From assembly GCA_040235565.1 (NCBI GenBank), contig JBECLA010000031.1:1-31009 (forward strand): a stretch of DNA of 31,009 bases, in the 5' to 3' direction. Position 1 is the first letter of the stretch. Every line of letters starts with the position of its first letter. The translations under genes and the position numbers were made by a program. Shown piece by piece: positions 1 through 8,538 of this stretch. The notes beneath the pieces were generated by a model. It did not search any database and was not told where the DNA came from. It saw only the letters and a list, made by a program, of their open reading frames with translations. Origin of the DNA: JAHEIJ01 sp040235565. Its GTDB lineage: Bacteria > Pseudomonadota > Gammaproteobacteria > UBA6429 > Thiohalophilaceae.

Positions 1-3000
1 ATTCACCGTGATGGTCACGGTGGCCTGGGCGGCACCGCCATTGCCGTCGCTGGCTTCATAGGTGAAGCTGTCCACGCCATTGAAGTTGGCATTCGGCGTG
101 TAGGTGAAAGTCCCGTCCGCGTTCAGGGTCAGAATACCGTTCGTAACGTCTGTCACCGGCGTAGTGTTGACCGTCAGGCCGTCCCCGTCCACATCGCTGT
201 CATTTTGCAGCAGGTCATTCACACCCAGTACCGCGGTTAACGCCGTATCTTCGTTGGTGCTATAGGCATCGTTTGTCGCTACAGGGATATCATTAACGTT
301 GGTCAGACTGATGTTCACCATCTGAATAGTGGTACCGCCCAGATCGTCGGTCACCGTGACGGTGAAACTGTCGCTGCCAAACCAGTTCGGATCCGTCGGC
401 GTAAAGGTCCACACCCCGGTGGCCGCACCGATCGCGGCGGTACCATTGGCGGCCGGGGTAGTAACACTGAAGTAAGTACCATCGGTCAGGCCTTCCGCAT
501 CGGTCACGGTCATAGTGCCGCCGACAACATCACCTTCGTTACCGACGTAGCTGATCTGACCACCGATTACTGCCGGATCATCGACAGGGGTAATTGTGAG
601 GGAAACCGTTGCCGTATTTGAGGTAACACCACTCAGATCATTAATGGTGTAGGTGAAACTGTCGGCCAATGTTTCACTGCCATCGTGGGAATAGTCCACC
701 GTGCCGTTAGCATTGACGGTGACCGATCCGTTGGTGGGACCAGAGACGACCACAATGCTGGACAGATCCAGCCCGTCATCAGTATCCGTGTCATTGGCTG
801 CTAAATCCAGGGTAGTAGTACTGCCCTCGTTGACGGTGAAACTGTCGGCATTGGCAACCGGTGCAACATTAATTGGATTTACCGTAATCGTCACCGTCGC
901 TTGAGACGTTCCTCCATTGCCATCGCTTACTTCATAAACAAAGCTGTCTGTGCCACTCCAATCCGGATTGGGGGTATAGGTGAAGGAACCATCCGCATTC
1001 AGATCCAGCGTACCATTGCTGACATCCGTTACCGGTGTTGTATTCACCGTAAGAATATCGCCATCGGCATCAGTGTCGTTTACGAGTATACCTGCAGTAT
1101 AAAGATCGGCAATTTCCGTTGAATCAAGCGCACGATTGTAGATACCAACCTCATCAATCGTGCCATCAAAATAACGCTGATCCGCACCCGCCCGACCAAT
1201 CCTCAAATTGGAATCCCACAGCGATCGATCAATTTCGGTACCCGTATCACTGCCTTCCAAAACTCCATCAACATAAAGAAATGCCTCCAGCTCACCGGGC
1301 GTCCCGGTTTCCTGCACCACAACCACAGCATGATGCCAGCCGGATGTATCAGTGAAGTCACTGGCAGAGGTAATATCAATGGATGCCGCACTTGCATCAT
1401 GGTAGCCAAGGAAGAAGGTTATCTTGTTGTCAGCATTATACCGGCCGACCGTGAGATTCATCTCTGAATTATTAACATCGCCCGGAGTTGGCTCACCCCA
1501 ACCGTTTTGGGTGCTAACACCCTGCCAGAGAATATGGTGTTGACTGGTTGTGGTATCCGTTTGAAACCAGGCTGACAGGGTAAAGCTTGTCGCCGTGGAT
1601 AAATCAGCACTGGTCTGTAAATAATCACCCGTACCATCGAACGCCAGTGCGCCATCCCCCGTTCTGCTTGAGGTAGTCCAGGATGTATCACCTATCAGGG
1701 TTCCGTCATTACCGTTACCCGTCCCATCCGCAGTTGCAGATCCGGTCCCTTCATCAAATAGCCACAATGCTTCGAGATCCGCTACAGTATCTTTATTCGT
1801 CAACACATTGGTTACATAGAGAGTCTGATTCTCGTCAATACTGTAACTGTCATTATTGGCAACTGGTGCATCGTTGATATTAGCTATCGGTCCAACACTG
1901 CCACTGGTAAGTGATTCTGTCGTTCCCTGTAAATCAGTATAACTGGCGACAACAGTAATACTAGAACCAACGTCTGCATCTCCGAGGGTATAAATCGCGG
2001 TGGTTGCACCAAGAATATCAACCCCATCACGCTGCCACTGATAGCTGAACGTTCCCAGACCATCAGCATCACTGATGCCACTGACGTCCGCTGTCAAGAT
2101 TTGATCTTCTGTTGGCGTCCCGTTGACTGTTACTGTCCCGGTTGGCGTATCGTTAAGCGGTGTAACATCAATGCTCATTGTGGCGGAGATAACTCCCAGT
2201 TCGGCATCGTTCACTGTGAAATCAAACGTTGCCAGCGGGGCACCATTTGCATCGGCTGACGGCGTGTAAATCAAGGTATCCAGTTGTGCGGCGGTTAGTG
2301 TGTCGTTGTTATTGACTGTTATGCCACCGTTATAGGTAAGCGTACCGCCAGCCAGCACCAGGTTAGTAAGGGTGGCCGATACCAGTGCATCGCCTTCAAT
2401 ATCGAAATACTTGAAATCACCTGTGTTAAATGCGTAAGCATTATCTTCTGTGGTAGTGACCGTATTATTCTGCGCTACCGGCAGGTCATTACCCGGTGTG
2501 CCCTGCAGCACCTGCACGCTTGTGGTTGCAACCATGCTGGTATTGGTCCCGTCAGCAGCGACAAATTCAATAATGCGTGTAGTGGCATCCGGATTATTCT
2601 GGGTGTTGTCATATGTTACTGTTGACAGTACCGATTGGTAATCCGCCAGGCTCCCCGTGCCGCTGATGGTCAGGGTACTGGTCGCCGCATCCCAGTTTAC
2701 ACTTAAGCCGGTCGAGCCGGCATTGGCCGACAAGGTTTCTTTATTGGTCCCATCGAGAGGATTGGTCAACACTATCGTGACCGAAGACAACGTTGTATTG
2801 TCAATATCAGATAACAGAACATCGCTATCTGTGATATTGATCGCCGTTCCACCGTCATAAAACGCAGTAGAGTAATTATAACCGGTAGCGCCCGAACTGT
2901 TGTTTGCATCCAGATCAAGTACCGGCGCATCATTCACCGGGTTTATCGTGATCGACACTGTCTCCCGGGCAATGTTGTTATGTTGATCAGCAACTTCAGT

Positions 3001-4593
3001 TGCAGTAAGTGCGCGCTCGTAAATCTGTACATGCTGCAATTCACCGCCAAAAAAGCGGTTTGGTTCCAGATCCTGTCTTCCACCGATAATGAGATTGCCT
3101 GACGGATTGATTGCGTCACCACCATTGGTTGCAAGACCACCTTGCAGCACACCGTCCAGATAAACCTGAATTCCGTCAGTAGATGACACAGTCAAGGTAT
3201 ATTCATGCCACTGTCCATCTCCGATGAAATCCAGACCACTATTTCCAATATCGATGTCCAACCAGGTAACAGCATCATTACTATCTACTACCCGGGTTCT
3301 CAGCTGATCCGGAAGTGATGTGGGACCACCGTACCAGCCGCTTTCGGTGGTATAGATATTAATGCTATTCGCGAATGAAGGGTCACCGTGGCTATAGAGA
3401 TACTGGAATGTATTGCCACTATTGTCGTCGATCTTAAACTTGAAGGAGATGGTGAATTCGTTGTTATAAGAAATATCCGGCGCCTCGACATAATCGTTGA
3501 TTTCATCGAAGCTGAGGGCGTTACCATACGGACCTGCAACTGTCGTAGTGCCGCTGATCGTTCCATCAGCTGTACCCACTGAGTCGGCTGCCGTGCCATC
3601 AAGATTCCAGTAATGGGTCGTGCCATCCGCCGATTCGGCCGCAAGGTAGGTGAATGTGTCCGTGCCATTGAAATCCGGATCCGGGGTGTAATCGAACGAG
3701 CCGTCCGCATTCACAACAACCGTTCCATTCGAAGTCTGGGTATAATCAAGCACAACGAGACCACTTCCGCTATCGTTAGTCAGCACCCCAGGCGCAGCGA
3801 CATTCAATGTTGTGTCTTCATCGACATTGTATGCATCCGCCGTTGCTGTTGGTATCGCCAGCGTAGCCTGCCACTGCTCTTGTATGTCCTCAGTTATCGC
3901 AATTAGTGTCTCGACTTTCCCGGTTTGGTATTCCAGATCCCAGTCACCACCCAGTTCCGCATTGCCGGTCAAATCATCGGAGGCCGCCACGTCAGCACCG
4001 GTCAGTTGTGCCAGTGCATTTACGAGAGATTGTCCATCGTTGCTGGCCGCCAGATCGCAACCATACAACAACAGATCGCCATCCGCCGTTAAGGCCTGGC
4101 CCCAGTTGGCAATCTGCTTGGAATTTTGTAACAGGGTATCGAATTCAAGCCGGGTGTTACCCAGGTCGATGGTGCCGCCCGTACCGTGAGAAATAATGTG
4201 AATGGCATCAAGGTCACCGCGACTGGCCAGGATTTCGCTGATCTGATCAATGCCGTTTTGATTATTGTCCAAAAGAATAACTTCGAACTGACGATCAGTT
4301 GTTTGATTGTTCAACAGATCATCAAGCAATTGTTGATAATCAGGCGTGTCGGTATCAACAAACACCAGTTCGTGACGTTGTACTACTTCAACATTGGTCT
4401 GGTTGGCATCCGCCTGGGGAATCAACTCTGCCTCGATCGCAGGTTGTAATAATGCTTCACCCTGTAGCGAATCATTATTGATCACAAAGGCTTCTAGTCC
4501 GGCGGACAGCAGCAAGCGTGGTTCGAGCGTCTCAATAGTAGCACGCCGTAAACCGTGTGGATTTGTATGACTTAACTTATGTTTAAATGACAA
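1..4593 (-). CDS. Giant repetitive surface protein, N-terminal 1531 residues (LEPR motif, DUF4347, LamG and cadherin/Ig-like repeats), partial
   Basis: A single minus-strand frame is open from the left edge to a TGA at 4642-4644, so the C-terminus lies outside the window. There is no in-frame ATG. I chose TTG at 4591-4593 because GGAG sits 9 bases upstream. The first residues are basic and lead into LEPRLLLSA (residues 23-31), a motif I recall from other large DUF4347 proteins. DUF4347 spans about residues 73-235, with IHIISHGTGG and LLLYGCDLA. Beyond it come cadherin/tandem-95-type repeats (NGTDTFTY, ITINPVNDAP, VNDTDADGD) and two LamG-like domains at about 325-535 and 940-1160, both ending in an IYxRALxxTE motif. 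This is a secreted or cell-surface adhesin by family. Its leader carries a c-di-GMP riboswitch, and the exporter-like operon lies directly upstream on the same strand. No ordinary Sec signal peptide is visible. The domain calls are firm; the start codon and the export route are inferred. Confidence 0.87.
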   Translation of the reverse strand, partial: MSFKHKLSHTNPHGLRRATIETLEPRLLLSAGLEAFVINNDSLQGEALLQPAIEAELIPQADANQTNVEVVQRHELVFVDTDTPDYQQLLDDLLNNQTTDRQFEVILLDNNQNGIDQISEILASRGDLDAIHIISHGTGGTIDLGNTRLEFDTLLQNSKQIANWGQALTADGDLLLYGCDLAASNDGQSLVNALAQLTGADVAASDDLTGNAELGGDWDLEYQTGKVETLIAITEDIQEQWQATLAIPTATADAYNVDEDTTLNVAAPGVLTNDSGSGLVVLDYTQTSNGTVVVNADGSFDYTPDPDFNGTDTFTYLAAESADGTTHYWNLDGTAADSVGTADGTISGTTTVAGPYGNALSFDEINDYVEAPDISYNNEFTISFKFKIDDNSGNTFQYLYSHGDPSFANSINIYTTESGWYGGPTSLPDQLRTRVVDSNDAVTWLDIDIGNSGLDFIGDGQWHEYTLTVSSTDGIQVYLDGVLQGGLATNGGDAINPSGNLIIGGRQDLEPNRFFGGELQHVQIYERALTATEVADQHNNIARETVSITINPVNDAPVLDLDANNSSGATGYNYSTAFYDGGTAINITDSDVLLSDIDNTTLSSVTIVLTNPLDGTNKETLSANAGSTGLSVNWDAATSTLTISGTGSLADYQSVLSTVTYDNTQNNPDATTRIIEFVAADGTNTSMVATTSVQVLQGTPGNDLPVAQNNTVTTTEDNAYAFNTGDFKYFDIEGDALVSATLTNLVLAGGTLTYNGGITVNNNDTLTAAQLDTLIYTPSADANGAPLATFDFTVNDAELGVISATMSIDVTPLNDTPTGTVTVNGTPTEDQILTADVSGISDADGLGTFSYQWQRDGVDILGATTAIYTLGDADVGSSITVVASYTDLQGTTESLTSGSVGPIANINDAPVANNDSYSIDENQTLYVTNVLTNKDTVADLEALWLFDEGTGSATADGTGNGNDGTLIGDTSWTTSSRTGDGALAFDGTGDYLQTSADLSTATSFTLSAWFQTDTTTSQHHILWQGVSTQNGWGEPTPGDVNNSEMNLTVGRYNADNKITFFLGYHDASAASIDITSASDFTDTSGWHHAVVVVQETGTPGELEAFLYVDGVLEGSDTGTEIDRSLWDSNLRIGRAGADQRYFDGTIDEVGIYNRALDSTEIADLYTAGILVNDTDADGDILTVNTTPVTDVSNGTLDLNADGSFTYTPNPDWSGTDSFVYEVSDGNGGTSQATVTITVNPINVAPVANADSFTVNEGSTTTLDLAANDTDTDDGLDLSSIVVVSGPTNGSVTVNANGTVDYSHDGSETLADSFTYTINDLSGVTSNTATVSLTITPVDDPAVIGGQISYVGNEGDVVGGTMTVTDAEGLTDGTYFSVTTPAANGTAAIGAATGVWTFTPTDPNWFGSDSFTVTVTDDLGGTTIQMVNISLTNVNDIPVATNDAYSTNEDTALTAVLGVNDLLQNDSDVDGDGLTVNTTPVTDVTNGILTLNADGTFTYTPNANFNGVDSFTYEASDGNGGAAQATVTITVN

Positions 4594-4670
4594 ACCCGTT
4601 TGCTCCAATCCAAAAGTGGGAGTTAACTTCCCTTGCCGGATTCAGCATGAAATGGCATTGAAGACAGGTT

Positions 4671-4708
4671 CTTCATCTCCGTGACATACTCCATCATGCA
4701 TGATGAAG
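4671..4708 (-). promoter_or_regulatory. Alternative hairpins between riboswitch and adhesin start (possible expression platform)
   Basis: Just 3' of the riboswitch aptamer on the minus strand lies a perfect 14-base palindrome, CATCATGCATGATG (4692-4705). The outer segment CTTCATC (minus strand, 4708-4702) can instead pair with GATGAAG (minus strand, 4677-4671). The two pairings share bases and are mutually exclusive, as expected of a switching region. There is no U-run, so if this is the platform it would act on translation or mRNA stability rather than by intrinsic termination. The structural role is inferred from pairing only. Confidence 0.35.
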
Positions 4709-4710
4709 CC

Positions 4711-4809
4711 AATTCATTTGGTGGCCCCGCTGTCATGGGTTTAAAACCTTTAGACCGGTGGCTTTGCGTATAATGCCTTTCGGCAAAATTTGCCCTTTCA
4801 GCTGAATTC
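4711..4809 (-). ncRNA. c-di-GMP-I (GEMM) riboswitch
   Basis: Read on the minus strand, this leader shows the conserved GEMM-I elements in order. GGGCAAA (4795-4789) comes first, then a TGCC/GGCA stem capped by a GAAA tetraloop (loop 4781-4778). ACGCAAAGCC (4769-4760) follows, then CCGGTCTAA, a short stem (GGTT/AACC), CATGAC, and AGCGGGGCCACC (4731-4720). A closing helix of AATTC with GAATT (4808-4804 with 4715-4711) frames the element. CTAA and CATGAC match the tetraloop-receptor part of the family. The ligand of this family is cyclic di-GMP. The element lies about 118 bases before the adhesin start codon and points the same way, so it should control adhesin expression. The direction of the effect (on or off) cannot be read from the sequence. 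Confidence 0.88.
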
Positions 4810-5035
4810 CAGAATTACCACACCAGTTAATGACTGTGTGCTTGTTTTATCGGCATGAACCATGAAGAAATGAAACATTTTCATCATGTTAGGCCTTATT
4901 TTTGCGATGGGTATATGTTTGGATACGACTTTTTATTTAGGCAGGAAATGAATTTATTACTATCTAACTATATCTTAAGTATTACTGATAATTATTCTGA
5001 ACCAAGAACCTTCTGTGAACGTTATTTGATTTGGC

Positions 5036-6535
5036 CTAGAAATTCGTTTTTGCTATGAGTTCATCTTTGCAGTTGGTCTGTGTAAGCTGTAAGCCTGATT
5101 GTTGTTCATCGAGCAGATGGGTTAATGCTGCCTCATCGACATCCGGGTTGCGCTGCTCCAGTTCCAACCAGTAGCTCTTGACTGTCGTGTGACGCGGAAG
5201 GATTTCTGCTTCGATCTGTTTACTTGCGAGTAATTCCATATGTTGCTGGGCAAGATAATCTTTTTTGTAGAGGCCAAACGATATCCGGTTTTTGAAGGGT
5301 CCTTTATATAACACTGCCACATCCTTCATTCCCTGTTGCTGTATTTGTTCGAGCAATAGCCTGGCCTCGGCCAAACTCGGCTGTGCGGGAGAGAGAATTA
5401 AAAATCGGGTGTGGCTAATTTCGGTAGTTTCACTCGAATCAAGTCGATTGACCACTGGTTCCAGCCTGTCTCGAATGCGCGCCAGTACCGCCTTGTCAGT
5501 GATTGGCCCCACGCTCCAGCATTGCGCAACCGGTTCAACTTCCCTGAATTGAGCTTCCTCATTGAAGTGGTTTTCATATACCACTGCCGTTTCTATCTCT
5601 GGAAGCGGCAATGTGTTTTGCTCGGCATCATTGAGCTTCTCATCAGAAATCATTGATCCTTGCTGATCAGGTTTGGAAACCCTGACCTGCCTGGAACGAA
5701 TCTCCGCACTTTCCGCCTCAGACAGAAACGAGACCTTGCACCGCAATCCGCTGGGGATTTTCTGCTCGGGATTGGGCAATTCAAGCCGAACCGTAAAGGT
5801 TCCGCTTGCGGCATCGATGACCCGATCGACCAGTTTGGTTTCCGTCAGATACGATTCGCTGTCGGAGTTTTCAGGCATCACTCGGGCATAGAGACCCAGT
5901 TTAATATTCCCAAATTCAGAGGCCGGCATAAACACTTCGACACGTAGCGGATCAAGTTGCGCCAACTTCACAATCGGCTTGTCCTCAACCGATTCCCCGG
6001 GGGATTTGAACCGTTCTACAACGACACCTTTGAATGGGCTGCGGATACGCCGTAAATTCAGAGTTTCCTCGGCGCGCTGCAATTCGAGAATGGCAAGCTT
6101 CTGTTCATCTTCCGCCTTTTGTAATTCGGCTCTGGCCAGTTGCACCTGGGTTTCTGCCTCGTCCATTTCAAAGGAGGAAACCAGACCTTTTTTGTACAAC
6201 TGTTTGACGCGATTGAGTCGGCGTTCGGCAAAGTCGAGACTGCTACGCTGTGAATTCAAGGCGCCTTCCATCTGCGAACGGGCCCGGGCCTTATTTACCG
6301 CCGCGATCTCTACCCCCGACTCCAGTTCAATTAGTAACTGACCCTCATCGACCAGGTCGCTACGCTCAACATGAAACCGTTCCACAACGCCTTCCACCGC
6401 ACTGCTCACGTCCACCACCATGTTCGGCTCAATCAAACAATCAAAACCTTCTGCCGCCATGGCTGAGGCAGGGAAGAGTGACACGGCTAACATCATTAGC
6501 CGCATTGAAGCCATTTTGAACCTGATTTTCTGCAT
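5036..6535 (-). CDS. Periplasmic HlyD/RND-type adaptor with C-terminal SPOR-like domain
   Basis: This 499-residue protein has a Sec signal peptide at residues 1-28 (hydrophobic core, then ASAMA-A), so unlike the two upstream adaptors it should be periplasmic. A lipoyl-like half sits at about 42-75 (SAVEGVVERFHV, VDEGQLLIEL). An alpha-helical hairpin spans 78-160, the second lipoyl half starts at RIRSPFKGVVV (164-173), and beta-barrel segments run to about 272. After a linker, residues 374-450 resemble a SPOR domain, with hydrophobic strands and RISFGLYKKDYLAQQ. SPOR domains bind peptidoglycan with denuded glycan strands. GGAG lies 8 bases before the ATG. It is the fourth gene of the exporter-like operon, 5 bases after the SecA-like gene. 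The role is inferred: a periplasmic conduit or scaffold anchored to the cell wall. The adaptor fold is firm and the SPOR call is moderate. Confidence 0.85.
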   Translation of the reverse strand: MQKIRFKMASMRLMMLAVSLFPASAMAAEGFDCLIEPNMVVDVSSAVEGVVERFHVERSDLVDEGQLLIELESGVEIAAVNKARARSQMEGALNSQRSSLDFAERRLNRVKQLYKKGLVSSFEMDEAETQVQLARAELQKAEDEQKLAILELQRAEETLNLRRIRSPFKGVVVERFKSPGESVEDKPIVKLAQLDPLRVEVFMPASEFGNIKLGLYARVMPENSDSESYLTETKLVDRVIDAASGTFTVRLELPNPEQKIPSGLRCKVSFLSEAESAEIRSRQVRVSKPDQQGSMISDEKLNDAEQNTLPLPEIETAVVYENHFNEEAQFREVEPVAQCWSVGPITDKAVLARIRDRLEPVVNRLDSSETTEISHTRFLILSPAQPSLAEARLLLEQIQQQGMKDVAVLYKGPFKNRISFGLYKKDYLAQQHMELLASKQIEAEILPRHTTVKSYWLELEQRNPDVDEAALTHLLDEQQSGLQLTQTNCKDELIAKTNF

Positions 6536-6540
6536 TCTGT

Positions 6541-8538
6541 TTACTCCGCACGTCCGGTAAACGCCAGGCTATTGGTAAGAATCTCGTCCGCCTTCAGAAG
6601 ATCACGCCGTATCTGTCTGTGTTGACGTTGTGCCCGGTATTGGGCCAGCTTTATTAAGTTCCGCCCCCATTTCCCTATGCGGGCCCCTGCTTCATCACCC
6701 TTGCTTTCTATCAGCTGTTGTATGCGTGCCGGTAGATACACCCTCAGCAGTTCATCCTGGAACGACACAATTGCCTCAAAGCTACCCGGGTCCCCCTGGC
6801 GTCCACAGCGACCGAAGAGCTGGCGGTCGATGCGGCCCGCTTCATGGCGTTCGGTAGCAATAACATGCAGGCCACCTTGCTCGGCCACCCCTGGCCCCAG
6901 ACGGATATCCGTACCCCGCCCGGCCATGTTGGTTGCAACGGTAATCCTGCCAGGTTGGCCAGCCTGAGCGATAATTTCCGCTTCGCGTGCATTCTGTTTG
7001 GCATTCAGCACCCGATGCGGCAGTTTTGCCTTGCTCAACAAGATGCTCAGGTACTCGGAATCCGCCAGCGATTTGGTTCCTACCAATATAGGTCGGCCCG
7101 TTTTGTGGATTTCTTTAATCCTGTTAAGCACTTCGGCCCACTTCCTCTCTGTCGTTTTAAACACCCAATCCGGGTGGGTGCTTTTGCGTAAAGGGCGATG
7201 GGGCGGGACTTTCATCACCGGCAAGCCGTACACGCCGGCCAGCTCTGTCGCCACTTCCCGGGCGGTGCCGCTCATGCCTGCCAACCTCAGATAGCGTCGG
7301 AAAAACCGCTGGTAGCTGATACGTGCCAGCGTTTCTTTACTGCCTGAAAGGGCCAAGCCTTCCTTGGTCTCGATGAGCTGGTGTAGCCCCAGTTCCCAGG
7401 ATCGATCCGCCATGACCCGGCCGGTATTCTCATCAATGATTTGTACCTTGCCGTCACGGCACAGGTAATGCTTATCGCGAATAAACAAATGCAGAGCACT
7501 CAAGGCCTGTTTCACCAGGAATTCCCGCCGGCGTTGGCCACTCCAGATCCCTTTTAAAGGCTGACACAACGTGGCCAGTCGGGCCTTACCTGCCTCGGTC
7601 AACTGCATGGTGCGTTCCAACTGGTGTATGACAAAGTCGTCATTGGGTTGCAATTGTTGTGCGAGCTGTAAGGCTTGCTGATAGGTCTGGATTTCGATTG
7701 GATTGTTACTGGTTCGGGAAATAACCAATGGTGTACGGGCTTCATCGATCAACACACTATCGGCTTCATCCACAATGGCAAAACACAACCCGCGTAGTAA
7801 CATATGATCGATGCGGGCGTTATCACTATGCAATCGTTCTACTTCCATTTGCCGACGACTGACCTGGCGCCCCATGGTCAGTCGATCACGCAGATAATCA
7901 AATGCGACCTGCTTGTTGGTGCAGTATGTAATGTCGCAGGCATAGGCTTTGCGACGGGCATCCTGATCCATACCCTCAGTCACCGTTCCCACAGTTAAAC
8001 CGAGGGCGTTATACAGTGGCCCCATTTCCCTGGCATCACGCTCTACCAGATAATCGTTGGCAGTAATCACATGCACGGGTATACCGGCAAAAGCAGCCGT
8101 ACAGGCTGGCAGGGTCGCCGTCAGTGTTTTACCTTCACCAGTGTTCATCTCAGCCACCATGCCGTTGATCATGAGCCAGCCTCCGATGAGTTGCACATCA
8201 TAATGGCGTTGCGCAAGAACACGCTCGGCGGTTTGACGCACGATGGCAAAACTGTGAATGATTAATTCCTCGGTTAACCCTTCGGCATGCAAACGTTGAC
8301 GTAACCCTGACAAGTGATCGTCCAACTCCGCCCCGCTTTGATTCTTGATATTCCTCGCCTCCTGTTCTACTTGTACCAGAAGCTGGCGTAACCGGGCAGA
8401 GGTGGCAAGCCGCCGTTTGGTAAAATGACGGTAAACCCTGGCCCAGAGTGCTTCAGGCCATGGCGGCAGTCGATCCGGTTGCTCAGGATAGTCACCACTG
8501 ATCACACCTGGTCGTATGGGAGCATTCAAATTAGGCAT
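6541..8538 (-). CDS. Truncated SecA-like preprotein translocase ATPase
   Basis: At 665 residues this is well short of housekeeping SecA (about 900). The motor is intact: Walker A region MNTGEGKT (131-138), ITANDYL (158-164), VDEADSVLIDEARTPL (256-271), IIDENTGR (367-374) and ATNMAGRGTDI (535-545), followed by an RQLFGRCGRQGDPG arginine-finger segment (572-585). A preprotein-crosslinking-type segment lies between the nucleotide-binding halves. The protein stops soon after IRRDLLKADEIL (643-654), at the start of the helical scaffold. It therefore lacks the helical wing and the C-terminal zinc-binding tail that contacts SecB and lipids. The start overlaps the M50-HlyD stop by 8 bases, and the HlyD-SPOR gene follows after 5. 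I infer a specialised SecA paralog that powers export of a dedicated substrate, probably the adjacent LEPR-motif protein. It is unlikely to be the essential SecA given the missing parts and the context. Confidence 0.9.
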   Translation of the reverse strand: MPNLNAPIRPGVISGDYPEQPDRLPPWPEALWARVYRHFTKRRLATSARLRQLLVQVEQEARNIKNQSGAELDDHLSGLRQRLHAEGLTEELIIHSFAIVRQTAERVLAQRHYDVQLIGGWLMINGMVAEMNTGEGKTLTATLPACTAAFAGIPVHVITANDYLVERDAREMGPLYNALGLTVGTVTEGMDQDARRKAYACDITYCTNKQVAFDYLRDRLTMGRQVSRRQMEVERLHSDNARIDHMLLRGLCFAIVDEADSVLIDEARTPLVISRTSNNPIEIQTYQQALQLAQQLQPNDDFVIHQLERTMQLTEAGKARLATLCQPLKGIWSGQRRREFLVKQALSALHLFIRDKHYLCRDGKVQIIDENTGRVMADRSWELGLHQLIETKEGLALSGSKETLARISYQRFFRRYLRLAGMSGTAREVATELAGVYGLPVMKVPPHRPLRKSTHPDWVFKTTERKWAEVLNRIKEIHKTGRPILVGTKSLADSEYLSILLSKAKLPHRVLNAKQNAREAEIIAQAGQPGRITVATNMAGRGTDIRLGPGVAEQGGLHVIATERHEAGRIDRQLFGRCGRQGDPGSFEAIVSFQDELLRVYLPARIQQLIESKGDEAGARIGKWGRNLIKLAQYRAQRQHRQIRRDLLKADEILTNSLAFTGRAE

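Larger units (their letters stand above)
4594..5035. other. Intergenic region between exporter operon and adhesin gene
   Basis: This 442-base stretch lies between the HlyD-SPOR gene and the adhesin gene, both on the minus strand. Its left half holds the c-di-GMP riboswitch (4711-4809) and a candidate expression platform (4671-4708). Its right half (about 4830-5035) is clearly AT-rich and probably contains the adhesin promoter, but I find no convincing -35/-10 pair. A 67-codon plus-strand frame starting at 4855 lacks a ribosome binding site and runs into the end of the HlyD gene, so I do not call it a gene. Confidence 0.6.

Noticed and set aside
4769..4774. Perfect TATAAT on the plus strand
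   Set aside because: No matching -35 at 16-18 bases and no plus-strand gene to serve; the bases belong to the minus-strand c-di-GMP riboswitch core.
4855..5058. 67-codon plus-strand open frame in the adhesin-exporter gap
   Set aside because: No ribosome binding site, AT-rich intergenic composition, unrecognisable product, and the 3' end overlaps the well-supported HlyD-SPOR gene on the other strand.
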